This document shows, piece by piece, positions 48,866 to 57,811 of a stretch of 64,000 nucleotides of DNA. Made by a program: the position numbers and the translations under genes. The notes below the pieces were generated by a model, which was not told the DNA's origin, searched no databases, and was given only the letters and a program-made list of their open reading frames with translations. Position 1 is the stretch's first letter; the number at the start of each line of letters is the position of its first letter. Origin of the DNA: Laspinema sp. D2d (GTDB lineage Bacteria > Cyanobacteriota > Cyanobacteriia > Cyanobacteriales > Laspinemataceae); the NCBI RefSeq assembly GCF_025370755.1, contig NZ_JAMXFC010000007.1:157140-221139 (forward strand). The letters are read 5' to 3'.

Positions 48866-49180
48866 TTAATTGGGGGCCAGAATTAATAGAGGATCTAACT
48901 GCGCTTTGGCATCGAGTTCATACAAGTCATCACATCCCCCAATATGGCGATCGTTAATAAATATCTGGGGAACAGTACGCCGTCCATTGGCGCGTTCTGC
49001 CATTTTCACTCGGGCGGCACCATCCCCATCAATTTTATATTCGATGAATTTGACCCCCTTCCACTTCAGGAGAACTTTAGCCCGAATGCAGTAGGGACAG
49101 GTTTGCCACGTGTAGATTTCTACATGGGCTTTGATGTTTTCCGGGTGACGCCCTAAGAGGCGATTCAGGAAGTTTAGCAT
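48866..49180 (-). CDS. grxC: glutaredoxin 3 (dithiol)
   Basis: 104 residues. ETW-like start VEIYTWQTCPYCIRAKVLLKWKGVKF holds the dithiol active site CPYC. RANGRRTVPQIFINDRHIGGCDDLYELD contains the TVP loop and GG-CDD glutathione-binding signature. It reduces disulfides and glutathionylated proteins using glutathione. It lies upstream of the DCC and tadA genes on the same strand, 77 bases away. Cyanobacterial GrxC proteins are of this size. Confidence 0.93.
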   Translation of the reverse strand: MLNFLNRLLGRHPENIKAHVEIYTWQTCPYCIRAKVLLKWKGVKFIEYKIDGDGAARVKMAERANGRRTVPQIFINDRHIGGCDDLYELDAKAQLDPLLILAPN

Positions 49181-49392
49181 TGTTCTAAGGGTTTACAGAG
49201 GGGCGTGGAACAGTTATAGTTTTAAGAGGTATTGAAGATTATATCATGATTTTTACCTGAGAGCCTGCTGAATCTGAAAGTCCTGTAGGGTTTTCAGATT
49301 TTAGGGTGTGGGGACTATTCCTGAAGGGCAGATTTTCTGAGCATTTTCTGAAAATCCAAGAAAAGTTGTTGCTAATGAATTGGGGGTTAAAG

Positions 49393-49917
49393 TTAGTATA
49401 TTTTGGTGATAATTTTTACTTCAGAATCTTGAATGACACAAATTGTATTGGTGAATAAATAAGAATTAGGAATTAAAATAGTTTTACCTTCTCCTTGCAG
49501 AGTCGTGTAACGTAAATCGATATCAATGACCGTTCCTTCAAAGTTGCCGACGCTGATGCGATCGCGACGGCGGAAGGGACGATAAATTAAAATCAAAGCC
49601 CCGGAAACTAGATTAGAAAGAATATCTTTTAAAGCTAATCCTACGGCAAATCCAGTCAGACCCAACCCGGCAATTAAGGCGGAAATATCAATTCCGAGGG
49701 TTCCTAGAGAGGTGACGATGCCGACAATCCAAACCGTACTAATGAAAGTTTGTTCGAGTAATTTTAGAGCATCCAGACTCAAATTACTGGTCGTACTGAG
49801 GCGGCGAATCAGCTTTTTTAACAAGGCAGTAGCAATCCAAAAACTGATCAGAATCAGCAAACTGCCAGCGACTCGGGGTACGCCGATAATCAGGAGGGTT
49901 AATAATTGATTTAGCAT
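49393..49917 (-). CDS. small-conductance mechanosensitive channel (short MscS)
   Basis: 174 residues, a short member of the MscS family. Membrane segments at about 8-30 and 55-80, pore helix region LIAGLGLTGFAVGLALKDILSNLVSGALILIYRPF, and the beta domain RRDRISVGNFEGTVIDIDLRYTTLQGEGKTILIPNSYLFTNTI. It ends soon after the beta domain (VKIITKIY) and so lacks the large alpha/beta vestibule of E. coli MscS. It would release solutes on osmotic downshift. It is distinct from the CNB-fused MscS at 31.4 kb. Confidence 0.9.
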   Translation of the reverse strand: MLNQLLTLLIIGVPRVAGSLLILISFWIATALLKKLIRRLSTTSNLSLDALKLLEQTFISTVWIVGIVTSLGTLGIDISALIAGLGLTGFAVGLALKDILSNLVSGALILIYRPFRRRDRISVGNFEGTVIDIDLRYTTLQGEGKTILIPNSYLFTNTICVIQDSEVKIITKIY

Positions 49918-50027
49918 TCTTCTGAGTTCCCATCTGGAGAGTCTCGGAATTGGGAGAGGGGTGACCTCTCATATCGCGCCTTTTCCTAACATCTTGATCC
50001 GGTGAACCGAGTCAAGTATTCTCTAGT

Positions 50028-52628
50028 TTACAACCAATTGCCGACTAAAACATAAGCTGCCCAATAAATTGGATGTTGATAATCGGGATTCTTCAAAAGG
50101 TTGAGTTGGGCTTGGCGCAACGCTTCGGACTTCGTGAGATTATCTTGGTTTAAAAATTTGTAAAAGTCAACCATCAGGGGAACGGTTGCGGCATCATCAA
50201 TGTACCAGAGGGTTGCCAGGGTACTGCGCGCACCGGCGCGAACGGCCATTCCTGCCAATCCCAAGGCAGCGCGATCGTCTCCCGTTGCGGTTTGACAGGC
50301 ACTCAAAACCAGTAATTCTAAGGCTTCGTTACTATTACTGCGATTTCTCACACGGAGTAAACTATCGAGTTCATTGACATTAATGCGATCGTCCCAAGCG
50401 AGAATAAAGGTATCTTCTGCACTAGAACTAAACTGACCATGCGTCGCTATATGGACTACGGGAAAAGGAGTTTTTAAAAGCTGTTCTTGCAAGGTATTAC
50501 GGGTAAATCCGTTATCCATGAGGACGATTCCAGAGAGTGCAGCATTGATTTCTTGGATTTCGATCGCTACATTTGGAAGTTGTGCGAAGCCCAGCCGTTC
50601 TTCTGTTAACCCAGCCGTTAAAGCTTTCAAAGTTTGTCGTTTTAAGGGTTGAGGTGCTGTGAGTTTGAGTCCCGGACTAATGGCAACACTGTATTTTTCT
50701 AACAAAAATTGCTCTCCGTCATACAACGCAGCCATTGGAATATTTCTAAACAGTCCATCGGGAACAAAGACTAAGGTTTTAATGCCGCTGTTGGCTAAAG
50801 TATCTTGAATCGGGGCAATTAACCAGTTGTAAACGGTGTTGGCATGAACCCGATATTGCCGAGAAGTGCGAGTTACTAAGCTTCTTCTAAGACTGATCAG
50901 AGTTTGTTCAATTTCGTCTTTGGGTAAGGGGGTCGAATAATGCTGTAAGGGTTGATTGGGAATAGAAACAATGACTTCTAAGCGATCGCCCAAAACAATG
51001 GGATAGACGATCGCCGCTGTGAGATCAACCTGTTGTTTATCCAGTTCCACCGCATTGCTATCTACACAAGCATCCCGAAAAAAGTTATCCAGTTCGGCTA
51101 ATTTCAAAGATTCGATCGCCTGTAATGCTTTTTGAAGGTTTTCCTGGGAAACGCCCTGACTCGATGTGCGATTACCAGCAGGTGAGGGGGCGTCTAACAG
51201 TAACGCCACTAACTCTCGATAAACAGGTTCGACACTATCCCGAAAAGAAAACTGCACTTCCCGATTGGTGGTGACTAAATCGAGGCGCAAAGACTCCAGA
51301 GAGGTGACGGCTTCAGAATAGGCAATTACAGCCCCTGGGCGATCGCCTTGGGCTAGGAGTAATCGTCCCAGTTGCCATTCCCAGCGATACGCAATATCTA
51401 CCGCATTGATATATTCCGCCAACTCTAACGCCTGCTGTGTGAGACTTTGGGCTTGCTGCCACTGCCCATCGCGTTCGTATAATTCCCCCAGATTCCCTAA
51501 AGCATAGGATTCAGCGCGGCGATCGCCTATACTTTTGGCCTGTTGGACGGCTGTTCCTAAGAGTTTAGCCGCTTCCGGCAGGACCGAACTGAGGGATGAT
51601 TTCCCCTGATGCCACTGTAACCAAGTTTGTGCGAATTTAATTCGCGCATATACCGCCATCCGACTGGGAGGTAAGGCTGCGATTTGGTCCTGGATTTGCG
51701 GAATCCAACTTTGAATCAGCGGTTCAGAGGCAGAATCACTCAGAGTTAGGGGAGTTTCAACTAACAAAGAGAGGGCATTGAGACGGGCTTGTACCTGGGT
51801 ATCTACTGATTCTGCTGTTGCTGCGGCTTGTTGATACAAAGCCAAAGCCGCCTCCCCATCTTGGCGGGCGCGCACTGTGTTCCCTAATGCGATCGCACTC
51901 TCACTAATAGCCCCTAGAGACTGTAACCGTTGGGCTGTTGCCAAACTATCCCGTAACACCGTTTCTGATTGTTCTAAATTCCCCACCAGGCGTAAGGCAT
52001 TCCCCAAGGCGAGTAAAGCCGTGACTTTAGTATCAGAATCGCTTTCCTGGGCTAACCGGGTTTGGAGTTGTTCCAGGCGAGTTACCGATCGCCTATACAA
52101 TCCTAATGCCTGTAACGCCCGGGCTTGATTAATCATCGCCCGATATTCCCCGGACTTTTCCCCCGCTTGGCGGTAAGCATCTGCCGCCTGTTCCCAGGTG
52201 GTAACTGCCGCTTCCGTTTGTCCCAGGGTAAATTCCAATCCCCCTCGGGTATTGAGAATTTGGGCAAGAACCCGAACCCCCGAGGGAGAGTCCGTCTCAC
52301 GTTCAATCAAAACTAGACTTTCGGCGATCGCCGCTTTTGCCCCCTCCCAGTCTCCCAATTCCTGCAACGCTGCCGAAAGATTACTCAAAGCAACCGCTTG
52401 TTCTAATTGATTGCCCTCCTGACTACTGCGACTGGCAGCAGTTTCCCAAATCGCTGCCGCTGCGGAAAACTCCCCTGATTGATAAAGTTGACGCCCTTGT
52501 TCAACTAATTCCTCAGCAGTTTGGGGGATCGCGCCCAAGGGTAAAGCCAACCAAAACAGACCAACGGATAACAACAATCCCTGTTTAACGTGAGATAGAG
52601 ACATGGGTTGAGGGTTGAGCATTTTCAT
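50028..52628 (-). CDS. TPR-CHAT caspase-like protein
   Basis: About 866 residues. Candidate starts are ATG at 52628, 52622 and 52604. The last gives MSLSHVKQGLLLSVGLFWLALP as a clean signal peptide. Residues about 35-450 are helical TPR-type repeats (ELVEQGRQLYQSGEFSAAAAIWETA and similar). Residues about 560-866 are a CHAT domain, a caspase-like fold, with catalytic His in PVVHIATHGQFS and Cys in LLVLSACQTATGDDRAALGLAGMAVRAGARS. The TpsB transporter gene lies about 100 bases upstream on the same strand, a common cyanobacterial pairing with two-partner secretion. No haemagglutinin passenger is in the window. Confidence 0.9.
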   Translation of the reverse strand: MKMLNPQPMSLSHVKQGLLLSVGLFWLALPLGAIPQTAEELVEQGRQLYQSGEFSAAAAIWETAASRSSQEGNQLEQAVALSNLSAALQELGDWEGAKAAIAESLVLIERETDSPSGVRVLAQILNTRGGLEFTLGQTEAAVTTWEQAADAYRQAGEKSGEYRAMINQARALQALGLYRRSVTRLEQLQTRLAQESDSDTKVTALLALGNALRLVGNLEQSETVLRDSLATAQRLQSLGAISESAIALGNTVRARQDGEAALALYQQAAATAESVDTQVQARLNALSLLVETPLTLSDSASEPLIQSWIPQIQDQIAALPPSRMAVYARIKFAQTWLQWHQGKSSLSSVLPEAAKLLGTAVQQAKSIGDRRAESYALGNLGELYERDGQWQQAQSLTQQALELAEYINAVDIAYRWEWQLGRLLLAQGDRPGAVIAYSEAVTSLESLRLDLVTTNREVQFSFRDSVEPVYRELVALLLDAPSPAGNRTSSQGVSQENLQKALQAIESLKLAELDNFFRDACVDSNAVELDKQQVDLTAAIVYPIVLGDRLEVIVSIPNQPLQHYSTPLPKDEIEQTLISLRRSLVTRTSRQYRVHANTVYNWLIAPIQDTLANSGIKTLVFVPDGLFRNIPMAALYDGEQFLLEKYSVAISPGLKLTAPQPLKRQTLKALTAGLTEERLGFAQLPNVAIEIQEINAALSGIVLMDNGFTRNTLQEQLLKTPFPVVHIATHGQFSSSAEDTFILAWDDRINVNELDSLLRVRNRSNSNEALELLVLSACQTATGDDRAALGLAGMAVRAGARSTLATLWYIDDAATVPLMVDFYKFLNQDNLTKSEALRQAQLNLLKNPDYQHPIYWAAYVLVGNWL

Positions 52629-52731
52629 AAACAACTTGGGAGAACCAAAACAGGGGAAACCCCTTCATCCAATCCGGGCCAAACCGTCAGTCTGCAAAAG
52701 CTTTACCCTGCATAGCTGTGGGCTTTTCGGA

Positions 52732-54600
52732 TTAAAAGGGGGTAGAGACAATGGAAAAATAAAAACCATTCTCTTGCCAGGTTCGATCGCGAGAGGGACT
52801 ATCTATCAAAGGATACCCCCAATCCAAGCGGGCGCGTATGCGATCGCCAAAATCTAGCTGTAACCCCAGTCCTGCCGAAGCTAGGGTATTAGGGTCTGGA
52901 TTGTCTGCATCACCACTATTCCAAGCGGTTCCCACATCCACAAAGGGGACAACTTGTACCCCAAACCAATTTTGGCGATACACGGGGATGCGCAGTTCAG
53001 CAGAAGCAATCACCCCATTATCGGTTAACAGCGCATCTTGGCGATAGCCTCGCACACTTTCTAAACCCCCTAAACCAAATTGTTCCAGCGGTAGCAACGA
53101 ACCCGATGACAATTGGATATCCCCTCGCACTAACAGGGTTGGGGACCGTTGGGGGTCGCTGGTTTCCGAACCCAAAACCCGCAACCACTGTCCCTGTCCC
53201 CGCCAACTCAAAAAGCGACTATCGGGGGCGGAAGAATTGACTGTGGCATCAAACCAGCCTACCCCAAGATTAAACTGCGATCGGGCCGCTAACACTTCCC
53301 GAGAACTGCGTTCAGTCCATTCTTGAAAGAACCGGAAGGCAGAAATCCGGGTTTCCCCATCGTCATTTGCCCCAGGAGAGAGGGGAAAATTTACCCCTAG
53401 AATGGAAGTTTCGCTAGAACGACGGGCAAAGGTCAATCCCATCGCAAATTCTCGGGTAGGACTTTGGATCAAGGGTTGCCGTAAGGTGAATTCAGTATTG
53501 CGAGATTTTGCCTCAATATCCACCCGATCAAACGGGGGTTCGATAATTTCGCTTTGAGTGCGACCGTGAGAGATACTGAATGTACCATTGCGGGCATTAA
53601 TTGGCAGGGTATAACCCACATCCCACTGATTACTCCCTTCGGTATTGGTGTAGGAGAGATTCAGGGTATCCCCGAACCCGAATAAGTTGCGATGGTAAAG
53701 ACTCGCTTTCTGGCGGAAGCTGCCCACACTGGGCGATCGCCCGTTATCTAAAACGAACTCGCTACCAAATGCCGATGCTTCCGTAATCCGCACATCCAGG
53801 ACATTTTGACCCGGACGAGACCCTGCTGCAAGTTCTGCGGAGATATTTTCAATCCGAGGGTCTAGTTGTAACAGGCGCAAAGCATCGAGGAGTTTGTCAA
53901 TATTGACGGGTTTTTCTGTGGCGATCGCCAATCGAGAACTAATATAATTGGGACTCAACCGCTGATTCCCTGTCACATTAATTTCTTCTAATCCGCCTTC
54001 CACCACCTGAATCCTCACGACCCCATCTTCTAGGGTTTGGGGGGGAATTAATGCCCCCGATGTAATATATCCCTCCTCGGTGTACCGTTGAGTCACCGCT
54101 GTTCGCGCTTGCAACAATTCCGCAAAGGACAGCGGGCGGTCCGTAAACGGGGCTAAAATTTCCGCCCAGCTTTCATTACTGAAGACGGTACTATCAAACA
54201 CCTCAAACCGTTGCACCTCAATTGCCCCCGGAATTTCTCCCGTGGGGTCTACTTGCAACGGGGGCGCAGCGGGATCCGTCGTCGGGGGTTGCAGGAGTTC
54301 TTCCGGAGGGGGTAGCAAGGGCGGACGTTCCGGTAATTGGGGGCTATTGGGTGGCAGGGGATTAGGAATGCGAGACGGATCTGGGAGGGTTCCTGGATTG
54401 GTCGTTTGTGCCAAAAGTGCGCCCCCATTTCCACCCAGGAGTAATAACCAGGTTAAGGTTAACCGAATTAAACGGGTGGTTTTGCGGGACTCATAGGTGC
54501 TTTCTCCGGGTGGCAAGGCAAACCCAGATCCGGGGAAAGACGAGGAATTGTGCTGACTTTGGTCGGATCGGGGATGTTGAGGCAGGTTAATGGTTGGCAT
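52732..54600 (-). CDS. ShlB/FhaC/HecB family two-partner secretion transporter (TpsB)
   Basis: 622 residues. The N-terminal region includes a hydrophobic signal (RLTLTWLLLLGGNGGALLAQ, preceded by about 45 residues of unusual extension), a long Pro-rich segment, POTRA domains (about 130-290: IEVQRFEVFDSTVFS, RIQVVEGGLEEINVTGN, LDALRLLQLDPRIENISAEL) and a 16-strand beta-barrel with the conserved end VRGYRQDALLTDNGVIASAELRIPVY and a final FYFSIVSTPF. It should export a TpsA partner through the outer membrane. The CHAT gene follows. The partner TpsA gene is missing here. Confidence 0.92.
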   Translation of the reverse strand: MPTINLPQHPRSDQSQHNSSSFPGSGFALPPGESTYESRKTTRLIRLTLTWLLLLGGNGGALLAQTTNPGTLPDPSRIPNPLPPNSPQLPERPPLLPPPEELLQPPTTDPAAPPLQVDPTGEIPGAIEVQRFEVFDSTVFSNESWAEILAPFTDRPLSFAELLQARTAVTQRYTEEGYITSGALIPPQTLEDGVVRIQVVEGGLEEINVTGNQRLSPNYISSRLAIATEKPVNIDKLLDALRLLQLDPRIENISAELAAGSRPGQNVLDVRITEASAFGSEFVLDNGRSPSVGSFRQKASLYHRNLFGFGDTLNLSYTNTEGSNQWDVGYTLPINARNGTFSISHGRTQSEIIEPPFDRVDIEAKSRNTEFTLRQPLIQSPTREFAMGLTFARRSSETSILGVNFPLSPGANDDGETRISAFRFFQEWTERSSREVLAARSQFNLGVGWFDATVNSSAPDSRFLSWRGQGQWLRVLGSETSDPQRSPTLLVRGDIQLSSGSLLPLEQFGLGGLESVRGYRQDALLTDNGVIASAELRIPVYRQNWFGVQVVPFVDVGTAWNSGDADNPDPNTLASAGLGLQLDFGDRIRARLDWGYPLIDSPSRDRTWQENGFYFSIVSTPF

Positions 54601-55360
54601 CGCTAATGAGCTGATGTAAATCCAGATGGATCAAGTTGAGCTTAATGTATCGCAAGATCCGCGTTTCTACCTGATGACCCATGCACACGGATCGAAAAGA
54701 GGGGTTTTCAGTCATGACCACTCCGACACATTCCCCATCAGTTTTGGGAAGAGGGTGACAATCGGGGTCATGGCTAATCAGGAGAACCGGCCCAGCTATG
54801 ATAGAACCTGTTTCGGTTTTAGCATGGCCTTTGTTATTAGGAGATTCTCCGTTTTCAGATGCACCCGCCTTTTACTCTAACCGCTCTGAGGTCTTCTGCC
54901 AAGGGATTGACGGGGCCATCCAGGCTAATTACTTAAGACTTGATTCTTATTTGGCATCTTTCTATTGAATTTAAGCGGACTTGCTGCCTGCTATTTCTAC
55001 CCTGAACTGGGATAATTTTCTAAATGCCCCTTGTTCTCAATTTCTCCTAACAATTCACTCCTAAAAACAGTAAGGGCCTAGTCACAAGACTAGACCCTAT
55101 TTACGGAATGACTGATTCTTCAAAATATATAGCAAAAAAGACGAAAGGTTTTAGACGATTGACAATTGCTTACTAAGGTTTACAATTTCCGCAGCTTCAC
55201 CCTTTTGGGCCTCGCCGCACATCGGTTCTCAAGACAGGAGACACGCAGTCATTGGAACCCACGAATCTTTAAATCTTTCTTCTCCTTACTCTCTTCTTTT
55301 CCGTGTCTAGTATTAAATTAGCATACCCTTTTTAAATCTACAACTAGATTTTACAAAAGT
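54601..55360. other. 760-bp intergenic region
   Basis: Between the TpsB gene start and the cobyrinate synthase stop, both minus-strand. It contains a terminator-like hairpin at 55073-55098 and an unconvincing 84-codon plus-strand frame (54626-54880) that I reject. The rest is AT-rich with no recognised element. Confidence 0.5.
55073..55098 (-). terminator. terminator-like hairpin downstream of cobyrinate synthase
   Basis: AGGGCCTAGTC (55073-55083), loop ACAA, GACTAGACCCT (55088-55098), one mismatch in 11. On the minus strand TACTGTTTTTAG follows, so it can end the transcript that comes from 55361. Confidence 0.65.
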
Positions 55361-56797
55361 TTACAAAAAAGTCTTGAATCGTGGATCAAAATCCTGACAA
55401 CTGAGTAAAAATCGCTGGGGAATCTGCCATTGTCCTCCCCAATGAAGATGCAGATAAGAGGCATGAACCCCAGGGGTGGCAATTTGGGGAGAAGATCCCC
55501 ATCCCTCGGGAGTTACAGGCGAGTTCCGCTGGAATCCCCGAAGTTGAAACAAGGGGGAAGGGGGTGAGGTGGTGAGATGCGATCGGTGGAACTCATGACC
55601 CCAGACTGTTTCCCCAGTCCGGAATAAGGGGGTATTTTGGAGGGTGGTGGCGAGGCGATATCCCAAACTGAGGCGGGAACCCATGACGGCATTCGGGGGT
55701 AAAATGCCTACCATCGGCCAGGATTTCCCCGCAAAATCCACTAAATTTTGACATAAATACATCAAACCGCCACATTCGGCATAGGTTGGCATTCCCGAGG
55801 CGACTGCCTGATACACCGATCGCAATGCGGAGGTATTTGCTGCCAAGGTTTCGGCAAAGATTTCTGGGAATCCTCCGCCAAGATATAATCCTTGGACTCC
55901 CTCCGGCAAGACGGCATCTTTGAGAGGACTCCAGGGGACTAATTCTGCACCGAGAGATTCCAGGGAGTCTATATTATCTTGATAATAGAAATTAAATGCG
56001 GCATCACGGGCGATCGCTACTAGAATTTTTGAGTTCAACCCGTCACAATTTTGGATTTCTAGGGGTTTTACCACAGTTGCCGGAGGGGATTTCAGCAGCG
56101 GGAATAGCTGTTCCCAATCAAAGCAAGTTTCAGCCAGATGTGCAAGGCGATCGATTAACGCATCCAGGTGAGGAAGTTCCCCAGTGGGAATCAGTCCGAG
56201 ATGGCGATCGGGAATAGTGATGTTATCCTGTCGCTGCCACACCCCTAAAATCGGAAATTGAATGGTTGATAAGGCATCTTGTAGTAGTTCTAAATGGCGA
56301 TCGCTTCCCACCCGATTGAGGATGAGACCCGCAACGTTTACCCGGGGATCTAGCGTGCGATATCCTTGGGCGATCGCTGCCACGGAACTCGACAACCGAC
56401 TGCAATCTAAAACTAATATAACCGGCAATTGTAACAATCGAGCAATATGGGCGGTACTAGCAAAATCCCCCAACGAAAATAAAGGCGATGACTCCATCAA
56501 AAGGGGGGCCGGTTGAACCCCATCAAATAATCCCATCACTCCTTCAATGAGGGAAAATTCCGTCAATTGCGAATGGCGATTAAAACAGTTTTGAACATAG
56601 TCTGGAGAAGTCAAAACTGGATCTAAATTCCGACAAGGGCGACCCGTGACATAGTGATGAAACATCGGGTCAATATAATCCGGTCCAACCTTAAAAGATT
56701 GCACCTTTAAACCTTGTCGTTGCAAATAGGCTAAAATTGCTAAAGTTATTGTAGTTTTGCCGACGCCGCTTCTTTCACCAGCAATTATTATAGTCAT
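55361..56797 (-). CDS. cbiA: cobyrinate a,c-diamide synthase
   Basis: 478 residues (CobB/CbiA family). It amidates the a and c carboxylates of cobyrinate in cobalamin synthesis using ATP and glutamine. The N-terminal synthetase domain starts IIIAGERSGVGKTTITLAIL, with the family motif KVGPDYIDPMFHHYVTGRPCRNLDP, SLIEGVMGLFDG and LVLDCSRLSSSVAAIAQGY. The C-terminal class I-type glutamine amidotransferase domain contains GLYLGGGFPE and YAECGGLMYLCQNLV with its nucleophile Cys. The end SYLHLHWGG is usual. It is the only cobalamin gene in the window. A tandem heptamer lies just upstream of the ATG. Confidence 0.95.
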   Translation of the reverse strand: MTIIIAGERSGVGKTTITLAILAYLQRQGLKVQSFKVGPDYIDPMFHHYVTGRPCRNLDPVLTSPDYVQNCFNRHSQLTEFSLIEGVMGLFDGVQPAPLLMESSPLFSLGDFASTAHIARLLQLPVILVLDCSRLSSSVAAIAQGYRTLDPRVNVAGLILNRVGSDRHLELLQDALSTIQFPILGVWQRQDNITIPDRHLGLIPTGELPHLDALIDRLAHLAETCFDWEQLFPLLKSPPATVVKPLEIQNCDGLNSKILVAIARDAAFNFYYQDNIDSLESLGAELVPWSPLKDAVLPEGVQGLYLGGGFPEIFAETLAANTSALRSVYQAVASGMPTYAECGGLMYLCQNLVDFAGKSWPMVGILPPNAVMGSRLSLGYRLATTLQNTPLFRTGETVWGHEFHRSHLTTSPPSPLFQLRGFQRNSPVTPEGWGSSPQIATPGVHASYLHLHWGGQWQIPQRFLLSCQDFDPRFKTFL

Positions 56798-56803
56798 TGC
56801 TCT

Positions 56804-56817
56804 TTGGTCATTGGTCG
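56804..56817. repeat. tandem heptamer TTGGTCA/TTGGTC
   Basis: TTGGTCATTGGTC lies 6 bases before the minus-strand ATG at 56797. It is the same double heptamer as at 13776-13789, which likewise sits next to a minus-strand start. Confidence 0.5.
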
Positions 56818-56986
56818 TTTTTTAATTGTCCTTAGTCATTGAATAAAATTTACTATACCCTACTTTGCACTTAACACTGAATTGATTGATCTCCAAACCC
56901 AGGATCACCTACCTTGAGGAGGGAAGGGGTGAGTTCTTATCGCATTAAGTTACAATAAATCCAGCAATTCAATGGAGTAAAGTGCC

Positions 56987-57745
56987 ATGTCTGCCGAGGC
57001 GATCGCAGAAACCATGAATCCCGTCCCGGAGGCAGTCGAGTGGGAACCTCCCATGCCTCCTACGGACCTAATTTTTGATGACGGAGAACCCTTGGAAAGT
57101 AATCGACACCGCATTGCAATGAATGCCCTGATTGACTCAGTACCTGCCCTATTGGCGGACCGCCATGATTATTTTATGGGCGGGAATATGTTTATCTATT
57201 ACAGCAGTAAACAAGCCAAAAATCGAGATTTCAGAGGGCCGGATTTCTTTGCCGTTTTGGATGTAGAACCAGGCGATCGCCTGGGATGGGTTGTTTGGGA
57301 GGAAGAGGGGCGTTATCCTGATGTGATTGTAGAACTGACCTCCCCCAGTACCCGAAAAATTGACCTTGGACCGAAAAAAGACCTGTATGAACGGGTATTC
57401 CGAACTCGGGATTATTTCGTTTATGACCCTTTTAATCCCAATTCTTTGCAAGGTTGGCACTTGGATGGCAATCAAAAATATCAACCCCTTGAACCCGATG
57501 AACGGGGATGGTTGTGGTGCGAAACTCTAGGGGCATGGCTAGGAAATTGGGAGGGAACTCTCACACAAATTTCTATCACTTGGTTACGCTTTTATCATCC
57601 TGATGGAACTCTAGCTTTGTTACCCCACGAAGCAGCGCAACAAGAAGCTGAATCTGCAAAACAAGAAGCAGAATTGGCTCAATCTAAGGCCGATCGCCTT
57701 GCTGCCAAATTACGAGAAATGGGAGTTGATCCTGAGCAGTTGTAG
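56987..57745 (+). CDS. Uma2 family (DUF820) protein, restriction-endonuclease-like fold
   Basis: 252 residues. The Uma2/DUF820 family is very expanded in cyanobacteria and has a PD-(D/E)XK-like core: DFRGPDFFAVLDVEPGDRLGWVVWEEEGRYPDVIVELTSPSTRKIDLGPKKDLYERV shows the D...E-x-x-S region, followed by VRDYFVYDP-like RDYFVYDPF and GWHLDGNQKYQPL. The C-terminus (about 215-252) is a Gln/Glu/Ala coiled coil ending REMGVDPEQL, standard for the family. The cellular role is not established. It is convergent with opcA. Confidence 0.92.
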   Translation: MSAEAIAETMNPVPEAVEWEPPMPPTDLIFDDGEPLESNRHRIAMNALIDSVPALLADRHDYFMGGNMFIYYSSKQAKNRDFRGPDFFAVLDVEPGDRLGWVVWEEEGRYPDVIVELTSPSTRKIDLGPKKDLYERVFRTRDYFVYDPFNPNSLQGWHLDGNQKYQPLEPDERGWLWCETLGAWLGNWEGTLTQISITWLRFYHPDGTLALLPHEAAQQEAESAKQEAELAQSKADRLAAKLREMGVDPEQL

Positions 57746-57811
57746 GGGAAAAAAGAGGGGCGATCGCCTCGTTAAAACGTTACAAACTAGCGATCGCCCA
57801 ACTCAATTCAA

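Noticed and set aside
54626..54880. 84-codon plus-strand frame between the TpsB and cobyrinate synthase genes
   Set aside because: No ribosome binding site, no recognisable motif and unusual composition; probably chance.
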